Below, piece after piece: positions 50,494 through 60,711 of a stretch of DNA of 64,000 nt. The notes below the pieces were generated by a model, which had not been told where the DNA came from, made no database searches, and worked only from the letters and a program-made list of their open reading frames with translations. A program made the translations under genes and the position numbers. The stretch lies in contig CAMUZQ010000002.1 in assembly GCA_947165275.1 (NCBI GenBank), positions 1 to 64,000 on the forward strand. Direction: 5' to 3'. How positions within the stretch are numbered: position 1 is the first letter of the stretch; the number at the start of each line of letters is the position of its first letter. The DNA is from an uncultured Lachnospiraceae bacterium. Its GTDB lineage: Bacteria; Bacillota; Clostridia; Lachnospirales; Lachnospiraceae.

Positions 50494-51098
50494 AAAAGGA
50501 GATCATCAGATATACAATATGTGCTGCAGTCATCCTGCTTTTGACACTGCCCGGCTCGCTTTTCCTGAAAAATGCAAAGGAGAATCTGTATCATTGGCGT
50601 ATAGACATGGCAGGAGTCCCTGAGATATCATACAGGATCTATATGGAGGATACAGGCTGGCAGGATTGGAAAAAAGCCGGGGAGATAGCCGGAGTAGTAG
50701 GTCAGGGGAAAAGAACAGAGGCTATAGAGCTGAAAATAGATCATGCCGCTAATATGGAAGGCATAAAATACAGAGTGCATGTACAGGATTTAGGCTGGCA
50801 GGGTTGGAAAAAAACCGGGGAGACAGCAGGAACCACAGGGCGGTCCCTCCGTATGGAGGCTATAGAGATAGAATTTACCGGAGAACTGGCTGAAAAATAT
50901 AATATTTATTACAAAGTACATGCTCAGGACAAAGGGTGGATGGGCTGGGCAGGAAACGGGGAAACAGCCGGTACCACAGGTATGGAAAAGCAGATTGAGG
51001 CAATCCAGATGGTTTGTACTCCGAAATCCATGAAAACACCGCCCGAAAGCTATAACAGCGTGACTCAAAATGAGATCAACCCATACATAGGTCAATAG
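50490..51098 (+). CDS. ChW-repeat protein (3 repeats)
   Basis: YRVHVQDLGWQGWKKTGETAGTTGRSLRMEAIEIEF-type repeats. Confidence 0.85.
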   Translation: MKKEIIRYTICAAVILLLTLPGSLFLKNAKENLYHWRIDMAGVPEISYRIYMEDTGWQDWKKAGEIAGVVGQGKRTEAIELKIDHAANMEGIKYRVHVQDLGWQGWKKTGETAGTTGRSLRMEAIEIEFTGELAEKYNIYYKVHAQDKGWMGWAGNGETAGTTGMEKQIEAIQMVCTPKSMKTPPESYNSVTQNEINPYIGQ

Positions 51099-51165
51099 CC
51101 GGATACTGTTAGCGGCCGCACTTTGTTCTATTACGGGATGATACGGAGATTTAAGGAGGATTATA

Positions 51166-53277
51166 GTGAGAGTAATTAGAAAAATACTGTTTTCTGTTTT
51201 TATGGTTATTCTGGCATTCTGCATGCCTGAAAAAGCAAAAGCGAATGATGCGATGATTCCGGCGGAATACATCGATTATCTGGAGACAGGCGATTTCACC
51301 TATGAGAACGGGAGCCTGTATTATCACGGACTGAAGCTTAATGATGAAGGAATGTATGAATATACCGATGAAGAGGGGAAGACATGGCTGTACGACCCTT
51401 TGGATCCGGAGTTCCTGCATTATTTCGGTGATACTGCAGGAGTACAGGAGCTGGATGCAGGAGCAGATATCCAGCAGTCCTCAGGCTCCTCATCAGGTGC
51501 GGCCTTCGAAGGCGGCATAGACGGGAGGACCTACAGATATCCCGCGTATGTTGATGGAAAAAAGGTCATAAACGGAGTAGATGTCTCATATTATCAGCAG
51601 TCCATAAACTGGGAAAAGCTTGCATCCAAAGGGGTAAAGTATGCCATCATACGGGCCGGATACAGGGGATATGGAGACTCTGGAAATATGAAGGAGGATC
51701 CCATGTGCCGTACTTATATAGAGGGCGCAAGAGAAGCCGGGATCAAGGTCGGCATATATTTCCTCTCTCAGGCAAAAAACCGCAGTGAGGCTGCTGCAGA
51801 AGCGAAGAAATGCGCAGAGATAATAAGCTCATATAAAAGCAGTATATCATTGCCTGTTTTCATGGATTATGAATATGCCGGAAGCTCTACCAACCCCGGA
51901 AGACTCTATAAACAGCATCAGGCGGACTGGGGCTCGGGAGCAGACTACAGGGCCATACATACGGATGTGATAAACGGCTTTATGGATACGATAGCGGGTT
52001 ATGGTTACAGAGGAGGCGTATATTGTAACCGCAGCATGCTCGAGAGCCAGCTGTATGCTTCAGCCATATCCTCCAAATATTACATCTGGATGGCGAATTA
52101 TACGACCTCGACTCCGTATACAGACCGTCTCGAGTGCTGGCAGTATACATCCACATATTCAGGATTCGGCTCCTCCGGGGCAGTCGGAAGCCAGAATGTG
52201 GATCTGGATTTCTGGTTTGGCAATCTTCCGGGAGATAATTCAGGACCCGAGGGAGCGGAGGGAAGTGATCTGGGACAGCTGACTGACGTTTCCGTGTCTT
52301 ATCGTACGCATGTGCAGGACATAGGCTGGCAGGATTATGTTTCAAATGGCGCAGTAGCAGGCACAAGCGGGAGATCCCTGCGCCTGGAGGGGATAAATAT
52401 AAGAGTCTCCGGCAGATCGGGCCTTGGAGTGCAGTATACGACCCATTGTCAGGATTACGGCTGGCTGAAATGGTCATCTGATGATGAGATGAGTGGAACA
52501 GAGGGAGAATCCAAGCGTTTGGAAGCTATAATGATAAAGCTGACAGGCCAAGACGAAGACAGATATGATATATGGTACAGAGTGCATGCTCAGGATGTAG
52601 GCTGGATGGGATGGACCAAAAACGGCGCTCCTGCCGGTACAGCAGGCTATTCCCGACGACTGGAGGCGATACAGATCATAGTATCGGATAAGGGGGCATC
52701 ATTTGACCGGAACCTTGGCGGGATTACAAGTGTGACGTCTTCGGCATATCTTGATGGTTCCGGTGGAGGAAGTTCAGGCTTTTCCGGACCGGAAGGAACC
52801 AATCTGTCATATAGGACTCATGTACAGAATGAGGGCTGGCAGGACTGGAGATCAAACGGAGAATTCTCCGGTACGAGCGGACAGTCTTTACGACTTGAGG
52901 GGATAAATATCAAGCTTACCGATAATGACCATTCCGGAGGAATCCGATACAAAACCCATGTGCAGGACATCGGGTGGCAGGATTGGAAATATGACGGGGA
53001 TATGTCAGGTACTACAGGGCGCTCATTAAGACTCGAAGCGATAAATATAGAGCTGACGGGAGATCTGGTCGATCATTATGATCTGTATTACCGGGTACAT
53101 GCTCAGGATATAGGCTGGATGGGCTGGGCAAGGAACGGAGAGGATTCAGGTACAGCAGGCTTTTCAAGGCGTCTAGAGGGCATACAGATAGTCCTTGTAA
53201 ATAAAGGTGATGCCGCTCCGGGAAATTCCTTCAATGGTATCAACTCTGACACCGGCGAGGCTTTCATATCCCAATAG
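51166..53277 (+). CDS. Secreted GH25 lysozyme with six C-terminal ChW repeats
   Basis: GVDVSYYQQSINWEKLASKGVKYAIIRAGYRGY; VFMDYEYAG; six YRTHVQDIGWQ repeats. Confidence 0.92.
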   Translation: MRVIRKILFSVFMVILAFCMPEKAKANDAMIPAEYIDYLETGDFTYENGSLYYHGLKLNDEGMYEYTDEEGKTWLYDPLDPEFLHYFGDTAGVQELDAGADIQQSSGSSSGAAFEGGIDGRTYRYPAYVDGKKVINGVDVSYYQQSINWEKLASKGVKYAIIRAGYRGYGDSGNMKEDPMCRTYIEGAREAGIKVGIYFLSQAKNRSEAAAEAKKCAEIISSYKSSISLPVFMDYEYAGSSTNPGRLYKQHQADWGSGADYRAIHTDVINGFMDTIAGYGYRGGVYCNRSMLESQLYASAISSKYYIWMANYTTSTPYTDRLECWQYTSTYSGFGSSGAVGSQNVDLDFWFGNLPGDNSGPEGAEGSDLGQLTDVSVSYRTHVQDIGWQDYVSNGAVAGTSGRSLRLEGINIRVSGRSGLGVQYTTHCQDYGWLKWSSDDEMSGTEGESKRLEAIMIKLTGQDEDRYDIWYRVHAQDVGWMGWTKNGAPAGTAGYSRRLEAIQIIVSDKGASFDRNLGGITSVTSSAYLDGSGGGSSGFSGPEGTNLSYRTHVQNEGWQDWRSNGEFSGTSGQSLRLEGINIKLTDNDHSGGIRYKTHVQDIGWQDWKYDGDMSGTTGRSLRLEAINIELTGDLVDHYDLYYRVHAQDIGWMGWARNGEDSGTAGFSRRLEGIQIVLVNKGDAAPGNSFNGINSDTGEAFISQ

Positions 53278-53303
53278 GAGAAGATGCTTAGAAATGTACG
53301 ATT

Positions 53304-53332
53304 TTGAAAACCTGATGATGCTATGTTAAAAT
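53304..53332 (+). promoter_or_regulatory. Sigma-A promoter TTGAAA-17-TAAAAT upstream of C1 protease gene
   Basis: ttgaaa 53304-53309; taaaat 53327-53332. Confidence 0.6.
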
Positions 53333-53422
53333 TTACTGAAAAAGTGTTTCAGCGGCCTCTGAAAACCAGGCTTATCCGCATTTTCGAGTGGACATGCGTG
53401 TTTGAAGTGATCAGGAGATAAG

Positions 53423-56400
53423 ATGAGAAAAAAATCTATTTCATTTGCTATAGCCATATTGCTTGCTCTGGGAGCTATCCTGAGCCCTGTGACTGCTGTG
53501 TATGCAGAGCCGGAGGATACACAGACAGAGGGAACAGCATCTGATACAGAGGAGACTACGGATACATCTGGCGCTGCCGGATCGGCTGGAGATGCAACAA
53601 ATAATACGACATCAAATCCACCATCAGATACAGCATCAAATGAAGCATCAGATGCAACTGATAATATGACGCCTGATACAGCATCACTTCCTGCGTCTGA
53701 TAACACAGCTGACGACACATCCGGTACAGCAGGTACGCCGGGGGCAGCCTCGGATACACAGGACCCGGTATCGGATCCTGATACCAATTCGGAAAGTAAA
53801 GGAAATGTCCCATCGGGATCCGAAGCATCCGTCAGCAGCGATAAAACAGATGATCCTGCTGATAATCCGAAAACACCGGAATCATCAAAAACAAATGAGC
53901 CATCCGAAAACAGTTTATCGCCCGGATCAGTATCTTCAGACAGCTCAAAAGAAAACGGATCACAGAACACAAAGGATGACGGCTCTGTTTCAAAAAACGG
54001 CGGAGTATCGGATAATTCTTCGGATGGCTCTATCCTAAAATCCTCCGTGTCTGCGGACAAGACCTCATTATCCGCAAATAAGACCACGGTATCGGATCCT
54101 TCTGTTATAACAGCCATCGATCCGGTCGAGATAAAAGAGGTTACCCTGGAATACAAGACAACCATTGAAAGTCTCCAGGAGGAGCTGCCGGAATCCATAA
54201 CAGTACATCGAGGTGAGACTTCGGAGATTTTGGCTGTATCCTGGAATTGCGCAAAGGATTACAATAAAACATTTGAGGAATACCCTTTTGTGCCGGATCT
54301 TGGCAAGGAAAAGGTGCTCCCGGAGCTGACGCTCCCCACTATAATGATACATTTCGAGCATGATGATGAGGGCACGACAGGGGGATATATCGAGGATCCT
54401 GATGCTTACGGCGCGGACATGATAGGCGCCGGCAGGGGGCTGCTAAGGGCTTCTGCATCATCCTATAATGGATATACAAAAGGCTATCTGCCGAATGTGC
54501 GAAGCCAGGGCTCAGATGGAGCATGCTGGGCCTTTGCATCCATAGGTTCTACTGAGACAGATCTTATCCATGACGGGGCAGCTGATAAAGGGATAGATCT
54601 GTCAGAGATACATCTGGCATATTACGCAACCCATAATTATACAGATCCAAAGGGCTGCAGATCAGATTCGGTATCTTCATCCGGAAACTGGCTTACAAAT
54701 GGTGGTAATTCAGTACAGGCTTACAGGCTTTTTTCTAATCATGTGGGAGTAGTGAAGGAGTCAGACGCTCCGTATTCTCAAAGAGACAGCTATAATCCCG
54801 GAACAGGCAAGGCTTTTTCCATGGATTATGTGCATGTGAAAAATGCCTTCAGGATGAATCCCTCGGACAGGGAGGCGATCAAATCCGCTATACAGGGCCA
54901 CTACGGAGTTTCCGTTTCATATGCGGATTACAATTCATGCTACAACAGCACATACGCCTCATATTATTGTGATGAAAGCGGGTATACGAATCATGCTGTG
55001 ATGCTTGTGGGATGGGATGATAATTTCTCAAGGGATCATTTCACAAGCAGACCTTCCGGCAACGGCGCCTGGCTTGTGAGAAACAGCTGGGGAGGAAGGG
55101 GATATAGTCATCAGGGATATTTCTGGCTTTCGTATTATGATAAAAGCTTTTTAGGCAGCAAGTATGTGGTCGCCTTCGATGCAGACAGGGAGCTTTTTGA
55201 TAACTGCTATGCTTATGACGGTCAGCCGGTGTTTGATACGATAATACCGGCAGCCAGCAATCAGCCGGTGACGGAGACTTATAGGGTATCAGGCGGCGAG
55301 ACCATCAAAGGCGTGGGATATGAGGTGGCTACGGCAAATGTTACGGCAAATGTTACTGTCACAGATAAAACCCACAATAAGTCAGTGAATATCTCAAACA
55401 GAACCACCTATCCCGGATTCTATACAGTCCCTGTCACAGGGCTTGATTTCAGAGAGGATTCGGAGGTGGAGGTCTCAATCAGATACAGCTCCACAAGCGA
55501 TGAAGTCGTAGAGATCGTAGCGGAGAATACTGGATATTCATCCTTTGGAAATACCACATACCGTGGAGTATGCGATAAGGGAGTCACCATAGGATCCCGC
55601 AGGTATTCATTTGATCCAAGGATGAAGCTCTATACTGACGACAAATACTTCCCTGTGGTCATGCCTACAGGCGTTACATTGAACAGGAGTTCCCTGACCC
55701 TTACAGCAGGACAGGGAGGACAGCTGACAGCGACAGTGTCACCCTCTGATGCAACATATACGACCGTAACCTGGAGCAGCAATAACTCATCAGTGGCAGC
55801 AGTAAACTCATCCGGCTATGTGACAGCTGTGAAAGCCGGAACCGCAGTCATAACAGCGAAGACGACCAATAATAAGACTGCGGCATGTACAGTGACTGTA
55901 TCCGCGGCAGCTCCATCAAGTGTAGCAGTGACAGGTGTGAGTCTGAGTGCGACGTCTCTTTCCTTGACCAAAGGCTATGGAGCTCAGCTTACGGCGACTG
56001 TAAGGCCGACAAATGCAACAAATAAATCCGTGACCTGGAGCAGCAGCAATACATCCGTGGCGACAGTGAATTTGAGCGGTTATGTCACAGGCAAAGGAGC
56101 CGGAAGTGCGGTTATAACTGTAAGGACTGCGGATGGAGGCAAGACATCCACCTGTAAAGTGACTGTGACAGTTCCAAATGTATCGGTTTCCTACAGGACA
56201 CATGTGCAGGATGTCGGTTGGCAGGGCTATGTGTCAAATGGCGCTGTAGCAGGGACAAGCGGCAGATCTCTAAGGCTGGAGGGGATAAACATATATCTTA
56301 CCGGAAATTCAAACCTGGGTGTACAGTACACGACCCACTGTCAGGATTACGGCTGGCTTGCGTGGTCATCAAATAACGAAATGAGCGGTACAGAGGGAGA

Positions 56401-57166
56401 GTCCAAGCGTCTCGAGGCAATAATGATCAATCTTACAGGCGCAGATAAGGATCAGTATGATATCTACTACAGAGTGCATGCTCAAGATATAGGCTGGATG
56501 GGTTGGGCAAAAAATGGTGCAGCAGCGGGTACTGCGGGATACTCCCGCAGGCTTGAAGCTATCCAGATACAGGTCGCCAGGAAGGGCGCATCAATCAATA
56601 CAAATGCTGCTGGAATACACAGCGTTACTTCACAGGCATACATAAGCACAAGCGGAGGCACGCCCAGCGTGGCAAACAGTGCGATACCAAATCTTTCATA
56701 CCGCACCCATGTACAGGATGTAGGCTGGCAGGGCTGGCGAACGAACGGGCAGTTTGCCGGCACGAGCGGTCAATCACTCAGATTAGAGGGAATAAATATA
56801 AAGCTGTCAAATAAAAACTACAGCGGAGGCATAAGATATAAGACTCATGTACAGGATATAGGCTGGCAGGGCTGGATGTATGACGGGGCCATGTCCGGGA
56901 CAAGCGGACGATCACTGAGACTTGAAGCGATCAATATAGAATTGTATGGAGATATGGCAAAGCATTACGACATCTACTACAGAGTGCACGCTCAGGATGT
57001 AGGCTGGATGGGTTGGGCAAAGAATGGCGTCAGCTCCGGAACAGCAGGGTATTCACGCCGACTCGAAGGTATACAGATAGTGATCGTGAATAAAGGAGCT
57101 TCTGCGCCTGCTACAAACTACGGAGGGATCACACAAAACGATGGCAGGGCTTTTATCAGCAGATAG
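53423..57166 (+). CDS. Secreted papain-family (C1A) cysteine protease with BIG2 domains and six ChW repeats
   Basis: Signal peptide; GSDGACWAFASIGS, TNHAVMLVGWDD, WLVRNSWGGRGY catalytic motifs; two BIG2 repeats; six ChW repeats. Confidence 0.92.
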   Translation: MRKKSISFAIAILLALGAILSPVTAVYAEPEDTQTEGTASDTEETTDTSGAAGSAGDATNNTTSNPPSDTASNEASDATDNMTPDTASLPASDNTADDTSGTAGTPGAASDTQDPVSDPDTNSESKGNVPSGSEASVSSDKTDDPADNPKTPESSKTNEPSENSLSPGSVSSDSSKENGSQNTKDDGSVSKNGGVSDNSSDGSILKSSVSADKTSLSANKTTVSDPSVITAIDPVEIKEVTLEYKTTIESLQEELPESITVHRGETSEILAVSWNCAKDYNKTFEEYPFVPDLGKEKVLPELTLPTIMIHFEHDDEGTTGGYIEDPDAYGADMIGAGRGLLRASASSYNGYTKGYLPNVRSQGSDGACWAFASIGSTETDLIHDGAADKGIDLSEIHLAYYATHNYTDPKGCRSDSVSSSGNWLTNGGNSVQAYRLFSNHVGVVKESDAPYSQRDSYNPGTGKAFSMDYVHVKNAFRMNPSDREAIKSAIQGHYGVSVSYADYNSCYNSTYASYYCDESGYTNHAVMLVGWDDNFSRDHFTSRPSGNGAWLVRNSWGGRGYSHQGYFWLSYYDKSFLGSKYVVAFDADRELFDNCYAYDGQPVFDTIIPAASNQPVTETYRVSGGETIKGVGYEVATANVTANVTVTDKTHNKSVNISNRTTYPGFYTVPVTGLDFREDSEVEVSIRYSSTSDEVVEIVAENTGYSSFGNTTYRGVCDKGVTIGSRRYSFDPRMKLYTDDKYFPVVMPTGVTLNRSSLTLTAGQGGQLTATVSPSDATYTTVTWSSNNSSVAAVNSSGYVTAVKAGTAVITAKTTNNKTAACTVTVSAAAPSSVAVTGVSLSATSLSLTKGYGAQLTATVRPTNATNKSVTWSSSNTSVATVNLSGYVTGKGAGSAVITVRTADGGKTSTCKVTVTVPNVSVSYRTHVQDVGWQGYVSNGAVAGTSGRSLRLEGINIYLTGNSNLGVQYTTHCQDYGWLAWSSNNEMSGTEGESKRLEAIMINLTGADKDQYDIYYRVHAQDIGWMGWAKNGAAAGTAGYSRRLEAIQIQVARKGASINTNAAGIHSVTSQAYISTSGGTPSVANSAIPNLSYRTHVQDVGWQGWRTNGQFAGTSGQSLRLEGINIKLSNKNYSGGIRYKTHVQDIGWQGWMYDGAMSGTSGRSLRLEAINIELYGDMAKHYDIYYRVHAQDVGWMGWAKNGVSSGTAGYSRRLEGIQIVIVNKGASAPATNYGGITQNDGRAFISR

Positions 57167-57186
57167 ATTGGCAGCCGGGAATTAAG

Positions 57187-57921
57187 ATGAATATGACAAT
57201 TTCAATTATCTGTCCTTATACGGACGAGAATATCCGAAAGGAACATCTGGATAAATCGTTGGTAAGGCAAAGCATTCAAAACTATGAGCTTATAGCGCTT
57301 AAGGGGAGCGAGCTTGGTTTGAACAGTGCGGCGCAAGTCCTGAACGAAGGAGCAAAAAGATCCTCCGGAGATATTCTGGTTTTTGTACATCAGGATATAG
57401 AATTATTGGACTCGCTTTTGCTTCAAAAGATCATTACTTATTGCGATACATATGAATTTGGTATTGCAGGAGTAGCCGGAGTTGCCGGGGATGATTTTAG
57501 GGTGCACTCCTCGGTAGTACAGGGGCGCAAAAAGACTCAGGTCGGAGATGTGGTAACTGAGCCTATAGAGGCATGGTCGTGTGATGAGTGTTTCTTTTTT
57601 GTCAAAAAGGAGAGATTCCGAGGGTTTGCTGATCTAGGTCCGGTCTGGCATTTGTATTCAGTGGAGTATTCTCTCCGCTGCAGTTTGTATGAAGAAAAGA
57701 CCATGCTTTTTCCATTGGAAATATATCATCTGTCTCCCGGATGTTCATTAGATGTATCGTATTGGAAAACACTGGCAGTCGTTGCAAAAAGATATCGTGG
57801 AAAACTTGAAATGATCCCGACAGTATTTGGAGTGTTCCCTATTGATTGGAGCTTTTCGATCAGAAATACAAAAAGAATGATCTGGACAAAACTGGGATGG
57901 GACACAATTAAGGATGTATGA
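57187..57921 (+). CDS. Glycosyltransferase family 2-like protein
   Basis: ISIICPYTDENIRKEHLDKSL; SSGDILVFVHQDIEL. Confidence 0.7.
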   Translation: MNMTISIICPYTDENIRKEHLDKSLVRQSIQNYELIALKGSELGLNSAAQVLNEGAKRSSGDILVFVHQDIELLDSLLLQKIITYCDTYEFGIAGVAGVAGDDFRVHSSVVQGRKKTQVGDVVTEPIEAWSCDECFFFVKKERFRGFADLGPVWHLYSVEYSLRCSLYEEKTMLFPLEIYHLSPGCSLDVSYWKTLAVVAKRYRGKLEMIPTVFGVFPIDWSFSIRNTKRMIWTKLGWDTIKDV

Positions 57922-57931
57922 TGCCTGAAAT

Positions 57932-57960
57932 TTTTCATAATAATCAGGGTGTGGTATAAT
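57932..57960 (+). promoter_or_regulatory. Sigma-A promoter TTTTCA-17-TATAAT with extended -10 (TGTGGTATAAT)
   Basis: Precedes the wzz-like gene; ttttca 57932-57937, tataat 57955-57960. Confidence 0.65.
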
Positions 57961-58009
57961 CGAAAAATGATTATTATATAGAATTCAGATGAAATGGAGA
58001 GACGGTGTT

Positions 58010-59434
58010 ATGTCAGATTATAGGCAGTATAACGATAGTGTTGATATCAGGCTTGTGATACGTTCTATATATAAGCATAGAAAGATTGTTTTAATAATTG
58101 CCATAGCGTTAGCTGTTATATTTCCTGTATTTAAGTATAAAACCGACCCGCCGGTCGCAGAGAATATCGAAGGCTCAGCAGGATCGGATCCAGTAGCTCC
58201 CGCGGAGACTGCTAATAGTGTGCCGGATACTCCTGAAATCAGGAATCTAAGGGCGGAATTGAATACTCTTTCGAATAATAAGGCCAAACTTGAGAATTAT
58301 CTTGCTGAGATCGAAGAGCAGTACACCCAGTTAAAGGAGGAAAAGAGTCGTCTGGATGAACATAAGAAAAGTTCTATGCTCATGAAAATAGACCCCTACA
58401 ATGTGAACAGGGCTTTAAGGGTTTACAGGATCACAAACAAAGAAGGAGCTGAACCCCTTAAGGATGATGTCCTAAACAGAATCGTTGCCTCATATGCAGC
58501 AAGCGCTGCTGCGGCTAATGCAGATGCAAATGAGACCCTTATTGCGGAGCCGAATATCCTGGTATTTGAAGCAAAGGCTGACGGGAATACCATAACACTT
58601 AGAGCTACAGCACCGGATAAGGCTACAGCAGATAAATATATAAAGAATGGTGCTGATGCGATTGAAAAATCGAAAGCAGGGATCGAGTCAGGATATGGAA
58701 GCCATGAGATAACCATGATCGATGATAAATCTTATACGGAAACAGACGAGAATCTGAAAAAAGTGCAGGAAGCGTATGATGATGCAAAAATAACAGCGCT
58801 AAATGGTGTAGAAGATAAAATACAGTCTTTAAATGCCAGCCTTTATACGATCAGTACACAGATGCGTGGGACGGAGGATGCGCTCGGAAAAGCAATGAAT
58901 CCCCCTGCCGTGGAGGATACTTCTGAAGAAGAGAATCTTGAGGAGGATAAGGGAACAACGCCGGCAGATATGGTAATATGGGCAATTCTCGGTTTTGTAT
59001 TGGGTATGCTGTTCCCTTCATTGTATTATGGATTTGTATACATAATGGCAGATACGATAAGATGCGACGATGAGATCATTGACAGATACGGGGTCAGGGT
59101 GATAGGCTCGTATGCTGATAAAGAGACTTCTCCTGCGGTATCGGCTGTTATAGAGACCCTTCTGGGTGCTGATAAAGAGGTTCTGCTTTTGAGCACTTTA
59201 GGTGCAGGAGAGTGTGATAAGGTTGCTGAAGTTCTCAGAGAAAACATCAAAGATATCAATATCTTAAGCGGTGGAGATATCAGAAGGGATGCAGAAGGGG
59301 TTAAATTGTTGAATAAAAAAGGAAAGATCATACTGCTGGAGCAAAAGGATAAATCTTCCGTGAATGGTATCCGGTATGAGGTAGACATAGTCAGGACATC
59401 GGGATCAGATATTATAGGATGTTTAGTTTCTTAA
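58010..59434 (+). CDS. Wzz/chain-length determinant-like polysaccharide co-polymerase
   Basis: VDIRLVIRSIYKHRKIVLIIAIAL N-terminal TM; coiled coil; C-terminal TM then cytoplasmic domain; start revised to 58010. Confidence 0.8.
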   Translation: MSDYRQYNDSVDIRLVIRSIYKHRKIVLIIAIALAVIFPVFKYKTDPPVAENIEGSAGSDPVAPAETANSVPDTPEIRNLRAELNTLSNNKAKLENYLAEIEEQYTQLKEEKSRLDEHKKSSMLMKIDPYNVNRALRVYRITNKEGAEPLKDDVLNRIVASYAASAAAANADANETLIAEPNILVFEAKADGNTITLRATAPDKATADKYIKNGADAIEKSKAGIESGYGSHEITMIDDKSYTETDENLKKVQEAYDDAKITALNGVEDKIQSLNASLYTISTQMRGTEDALGKAMNPPAVEDTSEEENLEEDKGTTPADMVIWAILGFVLGMLFPSLYYGFVYIMADTIRCDDEIIDRYGVRVIGSYADKETSPAVSAVIETLLGADKEVLLLSTLGAGECDKVAEVLRENIKDINILSGGDIRRDAEGVKLLNKKGKIILLEQKDKSSVNGIRYEVDIVRTSGSDIIGCLVS

Positions 59435-59436
59435 TT

Positions 59437-60711
59437 ATGAGAGCGGAGGAAAAAAGCAGCAGATTTATACTTCATGATCTCAATATAAATATATCCAGAG
59501 TTGACTTGAACGAATATCTTTATATTATCGCATTGTTCATGTTTGAAGCTGGATCGATAATGGAGCTGACTTTTTTTACATATCAAAACAGGGCATTTCC
59601 TTTATTGATAAAGCTTGTCCGTTATCTGGCATATTTTATCTGTCTGATATGTCTTTATTATAAGAAAACAGAAATAAACAGATTATTTGCCATGATCCTT
59701 TTTGTCAGTCCCTTCTTGCTTAGTTACGTAGGCAGCCATAATCAGACCATGGTTTTATATTCTATATTGTTTATTGCAGCAGCAGGAGTATCATCTGAGA
59801 AAATAGTAAAATGTGCAGTATATGTCCAGGGGGCAGCGCTGATAGTATTTCCTTTATTGAGTCAATTAGGGGTAGTAATGGATTATGTTTATGATCCCTC
59901 TGAGAGAGAAAGACATTGTTTGGGCTTTTTGTATACAACATTTGCCCCCATCCTGTTGTTTCATTTTGCTTTAGGGGTAGTTTTCTTAATGAGAAGACGT
60001 ATCAGTGTCATTGTATTATTACTATTAGAGGCTGTGAATTATTATTTTTATGTAATGACAGATACAGCGATGACATTTTACACTCTGACACTGTTCCTGT
60101 TCATCCTGCTTATGTACAGACTGGCAGGAGAACACAAACATGTTTCACCCGGATTAAAGTGTTTTTTTCTTTTTTACCCGGCCATCATGATGGCGGTATC
60201 CGTTGCTGTCGTTATGATGTTTGATCCTGAGGATAAATGGTGGTTGTCTTTTAATGAAATGGTTCATCACAGGATCGCACTTGGCTATTTTGGCATGAAG
60301 AAATATGGTGTTAGTCTGTTTGGAAAAGAGATTGAGTGGATTGGAACAGCCGTAGCCGGAGGAGAAATTGCCGGGGATTATAATTATGTGGATTCTTCTT
60401 ATATGCAGCTGCTATATAATTACGGAGTGTTTTTCATTACAGCAGTATTGATCATATATGTAGTATTGATATATATATCCATTAAAAATGACGATTTTGT
60501 ATTATGTATTATATATCTGGCAATATTGACACTGGCCTTGTCTGAACCAAGGCTAATGCATCTGACTTTCAATTGTTTTCCGCTGCTGCTGTTTTCTGCA
60601 ATACCGATGTGCAGGGATAACCGATTTGGAGCGGGTATGGTAAGTACAGAAACCTTAATGAAACAAATGGATAAGGACAAGGATCTTAGTATTGGTAATG
60701 AGTGCACATAA
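59437..60711 (+). CDS. Polytopic membrane protein, Wzy-like polysaccharide polymerase candidate
   Basis: Multiple TM segments; SLFGKEIEWIG...NYVDSSYMQLLYNYGVFF loop; EPS context; start (59437 or 59419) uncertain. Confidence 0.65.
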   Translation: MRAEEKSSRFILHDLNINISRVDLNEYLYIIALFMFEAGSIMELTFFTYQNRAFPLLIKLVRYLAYFICLICLYYKKTEINRLFAMILFVSPFLLSYVGSHNQTMVLYSILFIAAAGVSSEKIVKCAVYVQGAALIVFPLLSQLGVVMDYVYDPSERERHCLGFLYTTFAPILLFHFALGVVFLMRRRISVIVLLLLEAVNYYFYVMTDTAMTFYTLTLFLFILLMYRLAGEHKHVSPGLKCFFLFYPAIMMAVSVAVVMMFDPEDKWWLSFNEMVHHRIALGYFGMKKYGVSLFGKEIEWIGTAVAGGEIAGDYNYVDSSYMQLLYNYGVFFITAVLIIYVVLIYISIKNDDFVLCIIYLAILTLALSEPRLMHLTFNCFPLLLFSAIPMCRDNRFGAGMVSTETLMKQMDKDKDLSIGNECT

